The notes beneath the pieces were generated by a model. It was not told the DNA's origin and ran no database searches. It worked only from the letters and a program-made list of their open reading frames with translations. This document shows, one piece after another, positions 1 to 9,548 of a DNA stretch of 64,000 nucleotides. Source of the DNA: Limnobaculum allomyrinae (GTDB lineage: Bacteria; Pseudomonadota; Gammaproteobacteria; Enterobacterales; Enterobacteriaceae); assembly GCF_016649425.1 (NCBI RefSeq), contig NZ_JADRCR010000012.1:1-64000 (forward strand), read 5' to 3'. The position numbers and the translations under genes were made by a program. Positions within the stretch are counted from its first letter, which is position 1. The number at the start of each line of letters is the position of its first letter.

Positions 1-180
1 GTAGCGACGTAGAGGGCGTGATTTCCGGAGCGTTAGAATCTGAAGCTTTGCTTCAGTTCTTACGTTTGCAATTTACAGGAGTCAACTTGCCCGGTGGCTT
101 GCCGTAGGGTGCGTGCTAAAGGGGTTTATATGCAGTTTAAGGTGTAGTGGAGCTATGAAATAGCGACATCCTTATTGCAG

Positions 181-333
181 TAAAACCGCGAAATTGAGTT
201 ATGCACGTTATTTACAGGGTATTTTTAATAAGTTTTTAATGATCTTTTTAAGATCTTTTTTAAACCTTTTTAGAAGTGCTCGAAACCCGCATCAATAAAG
301 GCTCTCAGACGGGTCACTGTGACAAATTGCCCT
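181..333 (+). other. oriS-like region: AT-rich unwinding tract plus single RepE iteron
   Basis: An AT-rich tract with two close GATC/AGATCT sites (about 205-290) precedes one full iteron of the CTGTGACAAATTGCCCT type at 317-333. This is the arrangement of the F oriS (ori-2): AT-rich unwinding region, then iterons, then repE. F has four iterons here and copy 2 of this plasmid has five; only one remains at this site, so origin function may be weak. Confidence 0.65.
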
Positions 334-378
334 CGCAAAAATGAGTTACGTACAGCTTAATTGACAGGGTATATTATG

Positions 379-403
379 TGTGACAAGATTAAAACATGTC
401 ACA
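379..403. promoter_or_regulatory. repE operator (inverted iteron halves)
   Basis: TGTGACA at 379-385 and TGTCACA at 397-403 form an inverted repeat just before repE. In F the RepE dimer binds such a site to repress its own gene. The same site is conserved at 52655-52679 in the copy that lacks repE. Confidence 0.75.
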
Positions 404-420
404 ACTGTTGAGTTTAGCTA

Positions 421-1158
421 ATGGACGCTATTGAAAAAAACACTAAACCCCAAAAATATGGTCAACGTATTGTACAGTCAAATGAACTGACTGAAGCTGC
501 ATATAGTTTATCACGTGACCAGAAACGCATGTTGTATTTGTTCGTTGACCAGGTAAGAAAAGCGGATAATGCTGGAAAAGGAAATGAACACAATGGGTTA
601 TGTGAATTGTCAGTAGCTGAATATGCGGAAACCTTTCACCTTCCATCTGCTGAAGCCAGTAAGGATATCAGGAACGCATTAAAGGATTTTGTTGGTAAGG
701 AAGTCGTCTTCTATCGGCCAGAAGAAGACGACGGAGATGATAAAGCATATGACAGCTACCCTTGGTTCATTAAGCGCGCCAGCAGCCCTAAGAGGGGCTT
801 ATACAGCGTTCATTTAAATCCATACCTGGTACCGTTTTTCATTGGTCTGCAAAATAAATTTACTCAATTCCGGTTGAGTGAGACTAAAGAAATTACTAGC
901 CCTTACGCGATGCGACTGTATGAATCACTCTGTCAGTACAGAAGCACCGGCACAGTGATACTTACAGTAGAGTGGATGCTGGAGCGTTATCAACTACCTA
1001 AAAGCTATGAACGTATGCCTGACTTCAGGCGCCGCTTTCTTAACCCGGTCATTGACGAAATCAACGAACGTACACCGATGAACGTGACTTATTATGAAAA
1101 GAAAAGCGGTAGATCGACGAGCGCTATCGTTTTTAACTTCACTGAGTCGCTACTCTAA
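421..1158 (+). CDS. repE: RepFIA-type replication initiator RepE
   Basis: This 245-residue protein belongs to the Rep_3 initiator family, with two winged-helix domains; F RepE is 251 residues. Near-identical family blocks are visible, such as [20 protein letters not shown] near residue 18, [30 protein letters not shown] and [15 protein letters not shown] near residue 160. Monomers of the family bind origin iterons and open the duplex; dimers bind the operator at 379-403. Iterons lie on both sides of the gene (317-333 and 1159-1290). Only one upstream iteron remains here, while a five-iteron origin lies at 52496-52608, so RepE may act in trans on that second site. Assignment to the family is firm; which origin is used is inference. 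Confidence 0.95.
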   Translation: MDAIEKNTKPQKYGQRIVQSNELTEAAYSLSRDQKRMLYLFVDQVRKADNAGKGNEHNGLCELSVAEYAETFHLPSAEASKDIRNALKDFVGKEVVFYRPEEDDGDDKAYDSYPWFIKRASSPKRGLYSVHLNPYLVPFFIGLQNKFTQFRLSETKEITSPYAMRLYESLCQYRSTGTVILTVEWMLERYQLPKSYERMPDFRRRFLNPVIDEINERTPMNVTYYEKKSGRSTSAIVFNFTESLL

Positions 1159-1290
1159 CTGTGACAAATCGCCCTCTTTTATAGCATCCAACTTTCAAAC
1201 TGTGACAAATTACCCTCACTTTAACGGCTATAATGCGGTTAAAGGTAGTTTGTCACAGTTTAATAACTTTCTTGAGGGCGATTTGTCACA
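1159..1290. repeat. incC-like iteron block downstream of repE
   Basis: Four iteron copies: direct at 1159-1175 and 1200-1216, inverted at 1243-1258 and 1275-1290 (core TGTGACAAAT or its complement). F incC is a comparable cluster behind repE that handcuffs RepE and limits copy number. The pairing of two direct and two inverted copies differs from the all-direct F block. Confidence 0.8.
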
Positions 1291-1431
1291 CTTCATTCCG
1301 AGCATATGTTACCCACATACCCACAGTCATTTTCTGCGCACATAGTGCGCTGGCGCTCCCGCTTCACCGGCCAGCTGGGTGGCCAGCCGGTTCACTGGCT
1401 AAAATGAATGTGGATATATGGATAACGAGCA

Positions 1432-1956
1432 CTATAAGCTGATTAGTTTTTTAGCCCGGAGAGCTTCATTCTCAGAAACTACTCCTGCAGGCTGGCCATG
1501 AATATCATAACGAACAGAACCTGGTGCCATGCATTTCAAATACGCCGGTGACTGAGCTACTGCCTTTAAGCAGTGTCGGATTTGCTTTCTTGAAATAGGC
1601 AACTGACGCTGTTCGCGATCGTTAAACATATCTTCCCGGATTTTAATTTTCATGATCTTTACTTCAGTTCTGTCGAAACAATCTGGCCAGTATGCACTTA
1701 GCATTAATAATGCCTGCTCCAATGACACCCTTTTCTCAGGTTTCGGTTTTCTCGTGGCTCTGGCTGCTTTAGCTTGTCTAGCTGGCACTTCTTGAAGTGT
1801 GACAATCTGCCCTTGGTTTTGGGATGCCGAATCTTTCCCAGGAATGATGAGTTTACGCTTATGACTGATAATTTTATCTGAATCAATCGCCCCAGTTGTA
1901 GGTGCAGGTGATTTTCGTTTTAACTTAAGAATTTCTCTTTTTTCGTTTTCTGCCAT
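1432..1956 (-). CDS. finO: FinO/ProQ-family RNA-binding protein (fertility inhibition)
   Basis: 174 residues; F-type FinO is about 186. A basic, disordered N-terminal part (residues 1-70, many K/R) precedes a FinO/ProQ domain recognisable by the LSAYWPDCFD block (about residue 87), KIKIREDM, the ISRKQIRHCLKAVAQSPAYL helix and the RYDIHGQPAGVVS loop near the end. FinO binds the stem-loops of FinP antisense RNA, protects it from RNase E and promotes pairing with traJ mRNA. A FinP-like RNA is present here at 31601-31680, making this a plausible working FinOP system. A second, more diverged family member is at 53133-53492. The gene lies between the two replicons, comparable with finO near repA in F-like plasmids. 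Confidence 0.85.
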   Translation of the reverse strand: MAENEKREILKLKRKSPAPTTGAIDSDKIISHKRKLIIPGKDSASQNQGQIVTLQEVPARQAKAARATRKPKPEKRVSLEQALLMLSAYWPDCFDRTEVKIMKIKIREDMFNDREQRQLPISRKQIRHCLKAVAQSPAYLKCMAPGSVRYDIHGQPAGVVSENEALRAKKLISL

Positions 1957-2580
1957 TGTTGCACACCATCGCTATTAAGTGCCGCAAAGGTTAACAAAAA
2001 AAAGCGGCTCACTGAATATTTTGATAACTGAAGTGTTAAACCGCGTGACCCTGCGATCGTATAAAAATCTACTATCCCCCCTTCCTGCCAGACAAGACGA
2101 ATAAACATTAGATAGCGAATGTGTTTAACAGTCTTGCTTTCGTGAGCGGAAATCGCGGCTGCTTTTAGACGTGATTTCAGTGATTTCGAAAGTCTTAGTG
2201 ATGAGCAAAGCGAATCGCTTAGAGCTGTTATTCATATATAGCTGACAATGCCTGGCGCATTGTGCCAGGTGGTACTTATAAAAGCGCTGCGATAGCAGGC
2301 GCTTAATCAGCCGCTATCTAGCTTTATAAAAGCTCGTTAGTTCAGAATATAAGAACGAAATTAAGTTATGAATTGGAATGAATTACGACTTTAAGTGATT
2401 AAAATATTAGCATTACGAATTTAAATGGTGAAAAAATCAATAAACTAATAATGTCGATTTATGAATGGAATATTCTGCAAATTGAGAGGGGCGGGTGATA
2501 GGTTAATTTATGTGCAATATAACGCCAGATTCAGCACTAAAACCGCGTATACGCGGTTAATAAAATTAAGTAGGGTTTGC
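1957..2580. other. Gene-free region between repA and finO with conserved structured segment
   Basis: No credible gene. It lies just behind repA, where IncI/IncFII-type replicons keep their origin. The block 2250-2365 is related to 53815-53935 upstream of the second finO gene. Both contain a hairpin whose arms differ but still pair (CTGGC/GCCAG here, CCGGT/ACCGG there), then a shared tract ending in AAGCTCGTTAGTTCAGAATA-type sequence and AAGAACGAAATTAAG. The function (origin, priming site or leader) is inferred, not shown. Confidence 0.5.
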
Positions 2581-3513
2581 CTAACCTTTCGGTATGCTTT
2601 CAACCAAGAGCTTGTAAAGCGCCTCTCCTTTCAGTTCGGGGTAGGCTCCCTTGATCGAAGACTCCAATGGATGCGTTATGAATACTGGTTGAGATGCACT
2701 CCATTTAGTATAGAGCTGATAATAGTACCGCTGCTCTGGCTCTCGACTTGTTTTCAATGCTTCTTCAGCTGCTAATAATTGCTGCTCTAATTCGGATACT
2801 ACCTTGTGCTTTTCATCTGCCTGCGCAGACTCAGTTGGCAGCACTTCGCGCTTAATCTTCCGGAGTAACCGTTTAAGCGAATGCGCATTATCCAGACTGG
2901 CCACGTTACTGCGTGCAATGCGTAACAAATGCCGCTGATAGCGCTGTTGTAAGGTTTCGCGCAATCCCTTCCGTTCCATCCATCTCCTGAATTTTGTCAT
3001 CATATCGCGTAGCTCTGACACGTTAAAACCTAGCGTTTCAAAGAACTGCGGCCTAATCCAAATCCGCATAGCTTTGTGCTGTTTTACTTCATGGTCAAAT
3101 TCACGGTGAATAATAATTAACTTTGCCTCTTCCCAGTCTCTTAACGCTGAAAGCACAGGATCATAGGTTTTGCGGCCGTTATCACATTGATGATATTGGC
3201 CGGTTAATCTGGCCAATTCTTCTACTGAGGCCATCAGTTCAAACAGATATTCATTGTCCGGGTTATAGTCACAATGAGCCACAAATGCCATAGCTAGGGC
3301 ATCATAGGTTTCCCTGCGCTCAGAACGAACACTGATACGTTGATTTCTACTGCAGCGTAAATCATAAATTGCTTTATTCCGGTTCCAGCTATGTTTATCC
3401 AGTGCGGCGGCAAATTTTCGCGCAGCTGGCATATTGGGAATATGGCCACAAAACATCGGAATATGGTGCCGGTGAATCTTTTGCACTCCGGGCAGAGAAT
3501 TATTCAGGTCCAT
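2581..3513 (-). CDS. repA: Plasmid replication initiator, RepA of the IncI/IncL/IncFII-like family
   Basis: 310 residues from the ATG at 3513, which follows GGAGG by 6 bases; a longer reading to 3573 would need a TTG start and lacks a ribosome site. Family-like blocks are IYDLRCSRNQRISVRSERRE, DALAMAFVAHCDYNPDNEYLF, DNGRKTYDPVLSALRDWEEA and KGLRETLQQRYQRHLLRIAR, followed by a charged coiled-coil-like C-terminus (about residues 215-260). Such initiators act in cis on an origin just downstream, here the gene-free stretch 1957-2580. The gene starts about 80 bases behind traX, so it lies in the same direction as and at the end of the tra operon. A short overlapping leader ORF and possible pseudoknot suggest IncI/IncB/IncL-type antisense control. 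The family assignment rests on memory of related proteins. Confidence 0.7.
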   Translation of the reverse strand: MDLNNSLPGVQKIHRHHIPMFCGHIPNMPAARKFAAALDKHSWNRNKAIYDLRCSRNQRISVRSERRETYDALAMAFVAHCDYNPDNEYLFELMASVEELARLTGQYHQCDNGRKTYDPVLSALRDWEEAKLIIIHREFDHEVKQHKAMRIWIRPQFFETLGFNVSELRDMMTKFRRWMERKGLRETLQQRYQRHLLRIARSNVASLDNAHSLKRLLRKIKREVLPTESAQADEKHKVVSELEQQLLAAEEALKTSREPEQRYYYQLYTKWSASQPVFITHPLESSIKGAYPELKGEALYKLLVESIPKG

Positions 3514-3604
3514 GAATATCCTCCGCCGGATGTTTTGGGTTGAGGCGAAGCGCAGCTGGCGAGCATCGAACAACCCAGGACAGGCCGGTGGATACTATAA
3601 ACAT
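3500..3604 (-). CDS. 34-residue leader peptide overlapping the repA start
   Basis: An ATG at 3604 opens a 34-codon frame that ends with TAA at 3500-3502, just inside repA (ATG at 3511-3513). This layout matches the RepY-type leader peptides of IncI/IncB/IncL replicons, whose translation opens a structure that hides the initiator ribosome site. The mRNA can form a stem TGGGTTG/CAACCCA, its loop holds CGCC, and GGCG lies directly before the GGAGG of repA, so a loop-distal pseudoknot is possible. The start overlaps the end of traX. Confidence 0.5.
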   Translation of the reverse strand: MFIVSTGLSWVVRCSPAALRLNPKHPAEDIHGPE

Positions 3605-4323
3605 AACGCCACCCCACCTAATATCAACAGGTGTGCTGCATAACCGTACAAGAAGAAATTCTTTGGTAGTATGCGTCCCTCACTTTTCAACCCACCAAAT
3701 ATCGCCCAGACAACAATAGTGAGTACCAGGCCGCCAAATGCGACGATCGCTAAAATATGAATATTCAGCAATATGACAATCAGGCACCAGAGTGTTAATA
3801 TTCGGCCTGAGTTTTTACTGATGAATAACCAACGGCTGCACCAGAGAAGTAATAACCCAAAGATGAAGTAACTGGTCAGTGAAAGTGGTAAATATGCCAT
3901 AACTATAATCATGGCCATGATGTGCTTTATCGTGACTCCACTTCGAAACCACTTCAGACTCTGACCGGCTACTGCAAACGTGAATAAGATATTCAGCTGC
4001 CAGAACGCGGTACCGGCATTCATTACAACCAGATAATAACAAGGTTGCGCAATCACAGCCCATAACCACAGTCTGTTTAATGAACTTTGTTTTATCTCCG
4101 GATGCCGCGCCTGATTAATCCCCCAAATTAACGCAAATAACGGAAATGCCATCCGACCTATTAGCATTAACCAGCCGTTATGCAGACTAAGCGCCGTATT
4201 GGCATGATCTGCAATCATCGCCAGAAAAGCGACGATTTTGATGCAGTCAATTTGTCGGGAAGTCATGGTGAGCCAACTGGTATAAATGGTATTTTTTGTC
4301 ACAACAGTTAAGTTAGCATCCAT
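3595..4323 (-). CDS. traX: TraX pilin N-acetyltransferase
   Basis: 242 residues, against 248 in F. A polytopic inner-membrane protein with about eight hydrophobic segments. Family features are DCIKIVAFLAMIADHANTAL near residue 26 (corresponding to the DIIKTVALVLMVLDHANRIL block of F), GRMAFPLFALIWGIN and LNRLWLWAVIAQPCYYL. F TraX acetylates the N-terminal residue of mature pilin in the membrane; it is not needed for pilus assembly. Directly follows traI with almost no gap and ends next to the repA leader, so it is the last tra gene. The mature pilin here would start with glycine, not the alanine of F. Confidence 0.92.
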   Translation of the reverse strand: MDANLTVVTKNTIYTSWLTMTSRQIDCIKIVAFLAMIADHANTALSLHNGWLMLIGRMAFPLFALIWGINQARHPEIKQSSLNRLWLWAVIAQPCYYLVVMNAGTAFWQLNILFTFAVAGQSLKWFRSGVTIKHIMAMIIVMAYLPLSLTSYFIFGLLLLWCSRWLFISKNSGRILTLWCLIVILLNIHILAIVAFGGLVLTIVVWAIFGGLKSEGRILPKNFFLYGYAAHLLILGGVALCL

Positions 4324-4325
4324 GA

Positions 4326-7300
4326 CTATTCCCCTATCTCTTTTTCTTTAACAATCTCACGTTCCATCTGCTCAATACGTTCTTTTTGCAGATCATGAGC
4401 GACATCCCGGATGGCATTTTGCGTTTCTTTGTCTTCCAGACTGAAATCGAAACCCGCTATCGACTTTTCATCCTGACGATTTTCAGTACCCAGTTCCACA
4501 GCCAGTGATTTTAACGTCTCGTCATCAACCTTCTGGTTATTCAGCATTTTTTCAATCTGTTCTTGCGCTTTTTGCTCATCCAGATTCTTCTCTTTCGCTA
4601 ATTGTTCCTGTTCCGTCAGAATAAACGGATATTCAGCACGGTTATCTGTACCCTGACCGGATACCTGTTGAATACGATCATCAGGAATGATCCTGTCACC
4701 GGTGATGCGGGAAATGTTATGGGGTTCCCCCTCACCCTGCAGGCGAACCAAAATACCACTCTGTGGATGGGCCGCCGCCAGTTCAAATGCTTTGGCCATA
4801 TCGGAAGCAATACGAACCTCACCATTCTGGCTTTCCTGCAGACCGGCAAAACGTGCATCATGTCCGCCCAGTATTCTCGGTTCCTGACTTAGCCAGGCGC
4901 CGCGCTCGGATTGAAGATGGCGAAGTTCATCAAGATAGACGCCTGCAGCACGGCCATTACTATCATAGAGTGGCAATGCAACATGCGGTTGAGGGTACTT
5001 TTTGCCAGGTGAGACAAAAAACGCCATTGATTTACCATTCAGATTTGATGTTTTTAGCAAGGCTTGGCCCAGAGCGGTGTCTTGCAGAGGTTTAGCTGTT
5101 TCAAGCAATCGGGTACCTATTGCAGCATTGTTATCATCAGATTGGTGGAGTATGTCGTGTGCTGATTTACGGTCAGTGTGTTTATCCAGTGCCGATAAAA
5201 ATGCCTCTAGATTATCGGTATAAACCTGAACGTGCTCTTTGGCTCGCGACAGGGCAACATAAGCCCCTTCAGGGCTAACCAATCTAATTCGATCGCCTTC
5301 AGTACCTTCCAGTACAATAACAAATCTGCTGCTGGCACCTTGAGCGCCATGAGCAGTTACTGCATAAGCTAAATCGATGTGCTGATCGGCCATCACTTTG
5401 GGTTCAATGACCTTATCTTTCTGGCCATCAGTTAGAACGATGGCATTGTCTTCAATAGATTTAACTTGCCACATGCTATTAGCAACATAGCCACGATCGT
5501 TATCGGTTCGTGAAAAACGAACTTTATCGCCTTCACTAACAGTAAGAGATGCCCGCTCGTATATAGATACCTGCTCTTTACTGGCTTCAAAGCTCGATAA
5601 GATACGGCTTGATTTATCGGCATCAATGAACGTTACAGTCCCTTGCTCTTTATCTACGCCAGCTATGGTGTAATACTGATTATCCAGCATGGCAATTTTC
5701 CCTTTATGAGCCTCATACCCAGCCACATTACGAAGCTCATGTGAACGTACATTGACCTGCCTTAATACAGATAGTGAAGCCTCTTTATCGCCAATAAGCC
5801 CTGCTTTATGTAATCCAGAATGAACCTGGCTATTGATGGCGTGTCGGTCACTATTCACATGGACAACAATCAACGTATTTTCACGAGCCTCATCACTTCG
5901 ACCGATATAATCCTGAGCGATAGCAGCCAGAATATTATCCGGCTCTTTTGGGCCTGCTAATGGTTGTTCAGTTGCTTCATTTGACAAAACAACAGGACCA
6001 CGCGGCACATCTTCATTCTCGTCTTTAGTTTTGATTTCTTTAACTGATTCATTTGGTACCCATGCACCTTCCCGACGTTCGATTACCGCCGGTGATACGG
6101 TATTTACAATATTTAGCGCTTCACGTTCATTTCGCTCAATCATGCTGTAGATAGCTGGCTTGAGTTCCGGAGACTGGCGAACAATATCTTTCATCACTGC
6201 CATATCAATAGCACTGCGCTGCTGTTGAAGCTTAAAAGGCTGACCAGGATCTATCGGGCGTAACTGATCAACGTCCCCACTGACTACAGCTCTGCCACCC
6301 GTTTTATCTATTAATTGATAAACATTAGCCATGTCACGGTTGCCAACCATTGAGCTTTCATCCACCAGAAACAGCGTGTTGCTGTAATCTGATTTAGCGC
6401 CGGCCATTTCTTTTTGTGATTCTTCATTTAAGAAAGAGGCCAATGTTTGTGCTTTAACGCCAATGTCCTGCATCTCATGAACGGCACGATGCGTTGGGGC
6501 TAAACCAATCACCTGCGGACGTTGAGCTTCCGGCAACGTCTCTAAAGCACTTAAAACAGCCTTAAACTGAGTGGTTTTACCTACACCGGCATACCCCTGG
6601 ATGGCAACGAACCGATCAGGTGTCTGAAGAATAAGCCTGGTCGCTTCCTGCTGACCTTCAGTTAGTCCCTGAAGATTGCTTTCGGGTACCTTTTCCATTA
6701 GCGGTGACACACTGCCCTTACCTTCCGCAACAGAACGGATGATACTGCGCTCAATATCATAGGTAGCGCGAGAAACCAGCAGATCAACACCACTACCTTT
6801 GACGACCGGCAGCGCAATCAGCTCACCACTTTTTACCTGCTGATCGATTTCTTTGATGATATCCACCAGAGTGACACCTTCGGTTCGGTCTAATGATGCG
6901 CCGATCAGATTAGTTTTACTGAATGCCACATCATTTGCCTGAACTTGTTGCAGTCCTAAATGAACGGATTGTTGAACGGGCGAATAGAGATTATCGGTTA
7001 ATTGCGTGACAGCCTCGCCTAACTCATCTTTACCGGCACGTTCTTTTACCTGCACACTCACTACCTGGTAGTTAGGGTTAATGGCCAGTTTTCTCTCGGC
7101 GCGGTCTGATGGCAACGCCGTATAAATACCGATTTTATTGCCGCTGCGGGACAGCTGATTCAGTGATGCAGCTGACATATCGGCATGACTGGCAGCGGCC
7201 AGAACCGTGCCTTTATCGGATACGACACTACCTAAACTGTCAACATAGCCATATGCCAGCTTTGTTGCGTTGGTGGTATTAATAACCCGTTCTTTCCCGT

Positions 7301-9548
7301 TCACATTGACCGTTATCGAGTTATCACCAATACCTACCACAATCATCCTGTCACGGGCTTTGATATCGCCCTTGAGTTCGCGACCCAGTGCTTTTAAATT
7401 ATCACCTTCAGCAACCGCCAGTTCACCCGGCTTATACAGACTCCAGTTACCATCGAGCTGGCTGATTTTTTCAACCCGCGTCCCCTCCTCATTAACCAGC
7501 GTCAGGGTATTAGTACTCTCCGTAACGCGATCAACCTGATACCGGGTACGTTGTTTACTCTCCGCGTTCCAGACTTCCATAACCTGACCGGATTTATAGG
7601 TTTCACGCTGCCGCCGGCTCTTACTGTCTAAATATATCGGGGTTAATACCGGTATCGTGACTTCAGCGCGGTTAATCTGGCCATGTTCCTTTAGTGCATC
7701 ACGAATAACATTGCTCAATACCTGTTGTTCCCGGACACCATTGACCTGAGCACTAACCGATCCCCCCTGAAGCCGGTGATTAACGTAATCGGAAGCAAGC
7801 TGTTGATAACGTTCCCGCTTATCTGACTCACTGACAACAAAGACCTCTGCCCGGTCACTACCGGAAAACTGATAACGAGGCACATCAGCATCCTTCATTA
7901 CAGACAGGGCGTTACCGGTCCCTTTACGTTGCTCGGTATCCATAAAGACGACCTGCGCATTCTGGTTTCGCCCCTGTTCAAGAACGGTCAGCGTTTCTTT
8001 CAGCGTCAGTTTTTCCGCCTGATCGACAATCAGCGTACTGTGAATCGGTAACGTAAAGTCAGATTTTAAATCCTGGCGGGTGAGCAATCCGGTACCCTGT
8101 GAAAAGCGGGGATCTTCCTTCAGGTATTGCTGACTGCGATTATCCGGTGATAACACCAATACCTGACGCCCCTGACGTTGGGTAATATCTACAACCTCCG
8201 CCAGTCTGTCCCGCTGCACGGAAGCACCACCGATACCGGATAAAACGGCCACCGGAGGGGCATTACTCGTCAGTTGATACACCGCGCCGGTCTGAATAGC
8301 CGGATAAACCGGTTTTTCACTATTGATCTGCAGTACCCGATTTTCCTGCATCATATCTTTAGAAAGCGCATGAATGCTGAGTTCATCCAGTAGGTGAATA
8401 TCTGAAGTGAAAAGCCCTTTTTCTTTATCCAGTGGGATCAGGCGATTATCCTCAATCGCTTTATCTATCCCCTGCCTTGCCAGCGCAAATACGCCTGCTT
8501 CAGCAGGAAGACCGCCTACCGTTTTGGCCAACACCTCTGAATACGTGAATTGAGTTTTATTATCACTGAGCAACGATATGGCACCGGCAACCGATTCATT
8601 GACCTGTTGATTGGTCTCCCCGGCAAGAGCAGGTTGAACCGGTTCAACTAACGCTCTGGTTTGCGCCTGTGCCTGAAATTCCTTCAGATTAAAGCCGGTT
8701 TCTTTTAGCCGGCTTTGCCAGTCAGACAGAAGTAAAGCCGGGTCTGATGCCACCTTCGCTTTACGCGTATCCAGAGCGGCTATATCACGGGATTTTCTGG
8801 ACGCATCCTCACCAACCGCGTCTCTGATAGACTGACTTCGTTGGGAAAAAGGCTCAACCGGCACGCCGGTGATTTCCCACAAACCATTTTTACCTGAGTC
8901 GTGGGTTTGATACCCCATTCCTTCAACATCCTTACGGAACGCATGCTGATATATTTTTCCTAATGCAATCTGGTTGGCCAGAATGGTCTCGGAGAAACCA
9001 TTCTTCGTCACGGTATTGCTGCTCAGAGAGCGCCACTGTCCCTCTATTTCCGTCGCATTAGCAATCAGGAGATGAGTATGAACTTGCGGGTCTAAATCTC
9101 TGGAGGTGTCATGGTTAAACGTGGCTGCCACCATATTACCGGTCAGGACAACCTCGCTTTTACCGTCTTCCATCAGGCGGGTACTCGCAAGCGTTTCAAT
9201 TTGTCCGGCAGCCACGGCCACCGCCCGGTTATGGGCCTCAATCAGTCGTTTATCGCCACCAATCAGTGCCAGAACCGAAACACTTTTCGGTGCCGAGAAT
9301 GTCAGGTCATATCCGGGCCGATGCGTTTCTTTACCGTCCTTCATGTAAGACAGGCTACTGCCATCCGGCAACTTACCCTGAAGAACGGCGGTTAACTTGT
9401 CATTTTCAACAGGTCCTGTTAAACCCAGCTTTTCAGCGCCCTTTCCCATCCACTTAGATTCCAGGCTGCCTAATACATAGTAGTTATCCTGATGGCTGTA
9501 ATAACCAGCAGCGCCATCAGCAGAACCAATTACGCTGAAGCTCATCAT
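4326..9548 (-). CDS. traI: TraI relaxase-helicase (MOBF)
   Basis: 1740 residues, against 1756 in F. The relaxase domain has YY at residues 16-17 and YY at 23-24, exactly as in F, and the metal-binding histidine triad in FNHDTSRDLDPQVHTH near residue 145. Blocks HRPGYDLTFSAPKSVSVLAL and SIRDAVGEDASRKSRDIAAL are also conserved. A degenerate helicase-like middle part is followed by the active RecD-like helicase with Walker A GYAGVGKTT (about residue 980) and LVDESSMVGNRDM. The C-terminal region fits the relaxosome/TraM-binding part. It nicks the F-like site near 34422, becomes linked to the 5' end and unwinds the transferred strand. Overlaps traD by four bases (ATGA), so translation is coupled. 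Confidence 0.97.
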   Translation of the reverse strand: MMSFSVIGSADGAAGYYSHQDNYYVLGSLESKWMGKGAEKLGLTGPVENDKLTAVLQGKLPDGSSLSYMKDGKETHRPGYDLTFSAPKSVSVLALIGGDKRLIEAHNRAVAVAAGQIETLASTRLMEDGKSEVVLTGNMVAATFNHDTSRDLDPQVHTHLLIANATEIEGQWRSLSSNTVTKNGFSETILANQIALGKIYQHAFRKDVEGMGYQTHDSGKNGLWEITGVPVEPFSQRSQSIRDAVGEDASRKSRDIAALDTRKAKVASDPALLLSDWQSRLKETGFNLKEFQAQAQTRALVEPVQPALAGETNQQVNESVAGAISLLSDNKTQFTYSEVLAKTVGGLPAEAGVFALARQGIDKAIEDNRLIPLDKEKGLFTSDIHLLDELSIHALSKDMMQENRVLQINSEKPVYPAIQTGAVYQLTSNAPPVAVLSGIGGASVQRDRLAEVVDITQRQGRQVLVLSPDNRSQQYLKEDPRFSQGTGLLTRQDLKSDFTLPIHSTLIVDQAEKLTLKETLTVLEQGRNQNAQVVFMDTEQRKGTGNALSVMKDADVPRYQFSGSDRAEVFVVSESDKRERYQQLASDYVNHRLQGGSVSAQVNGVREQQVLSNVIRDALKEHGQINRAEVTIPVLTPIYLDSKSRRQRETYKSGQVMEVWNAESKQRTRYQVDRVTESTNTLTLVNEEGTRVEKISQLDGNWSLYKPGELAVAEGDNLKALGRELKGDIKARDRMIVVGIGDNSITVNVNGKERVINTTNATKLAYGYVDSLGSVVSDKGTVLAAASHADMSAASLNQLSRSGNKIGIYTALPSDRAERKLAINPNYQVVSVQVKERAGKDELGEAVTQLTDNLYSPVQQSVHLGLQQVQANDVAFSKTNLIGASLDRTEGVTLVDIIKEIDQQVKSGELIALPVVKGSGVDLLVSRATYDIERSIIRSVAEGKGSVSPLMEKVPESNLQGLTEGQQEATRLILQTPDRFVAIQGYAGVGKTTQFKAVLSALETLPEAQRPQVIGLAPTHRAVHEMQDIGVKAQTLASFLNEESQKEMAGAKSDYSNTLFLVDESSMVGNRDMANVYQLIDKTGGRAVVSGDVDQLRPIDPGQPFKLQQQRSAIDMAVMKDIVRQSPELKPAIYSMIERNEREALNIVNTVSPAVIERREGAWVPNESVKEIKTKDENEDVPRGPVVLSNEATEQPLAGPKEPDNILAAIAQDYIGRSDEARENTLIVVHVNSDRHAINSQVHSGLHKAGLIGDKEASLSVLRQVNVRSHELRNVAGYEAHKGKIAMLDNQYYTIAGVDKEQGTVTFIDADKSSRILSSFEASKEQVSIYERASLTVSEGDKVRFSRTDNDRGYVANSMWQVKSIEDNAIVLTDGQKDKVIEPKVMADQHIDLAYAVTAHGAQGASSRFVIVLEGTEGDRIRLVSPEGAYVALSRAKEHVQVYTDNLEAFLSALDKHTDRKSAHDILHQSDDNNAAIGTRLLETAKPLQDTALGQALLKTSNLNGKSMAFFVSPGKKYPQPHVALPLYDSNGRAAGVYLDELRHLQSERGAWLSQEPRILGGHDARFAGLQESQNGEVRIASDMAKAFELAAAHPQSGILVRLQGEGEPHNISRITGDRIIPDDRIQQVSGQGTDNRAEYPFILTEQEQLAKEKNLDEQKAQEQIEKMLNNQKVDDETLKSLAVELGTENRQDEKSIAGFDFSLEDKETQNAIRDVAHDLQKERIEQMEREIVKEKEIGE

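Larger units (their letters stand above)
1..448 (+). repeat. RepFIA-like origin segment, copy 1 (direct repeat of 52180-52724)
   Basis: The first 448 bases match 52180-52724 in the same orientation with scattered substitutions, so this is a diverged duplication and not an assembly overlap. Main difference: copy 2 has five iterons where copy 1 has one. Homology ends after nine codons of repE. The left edge of copy 1 is cut by the window. Confidence 0.9.

Noticed and set aside
1-448. Assembly overlap of a circular plasmid between 1-448 and 52180-52724
   Set aside because: The copies differ by several substitutions and by four iterons, and the sequence continues differently on the far side of each.
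443-646. Minus-strand open frame inside repE
   Set aside because: Antisense shadow of a certain gene with no ribosome site or family likeness.
3514-3573. Longer N-terminus for RepA starting at 3573
   Set aside because: Needs a TTG start without ribosome site; the ATG at 3513 has GGAGG and the leader peptide overlaps it.
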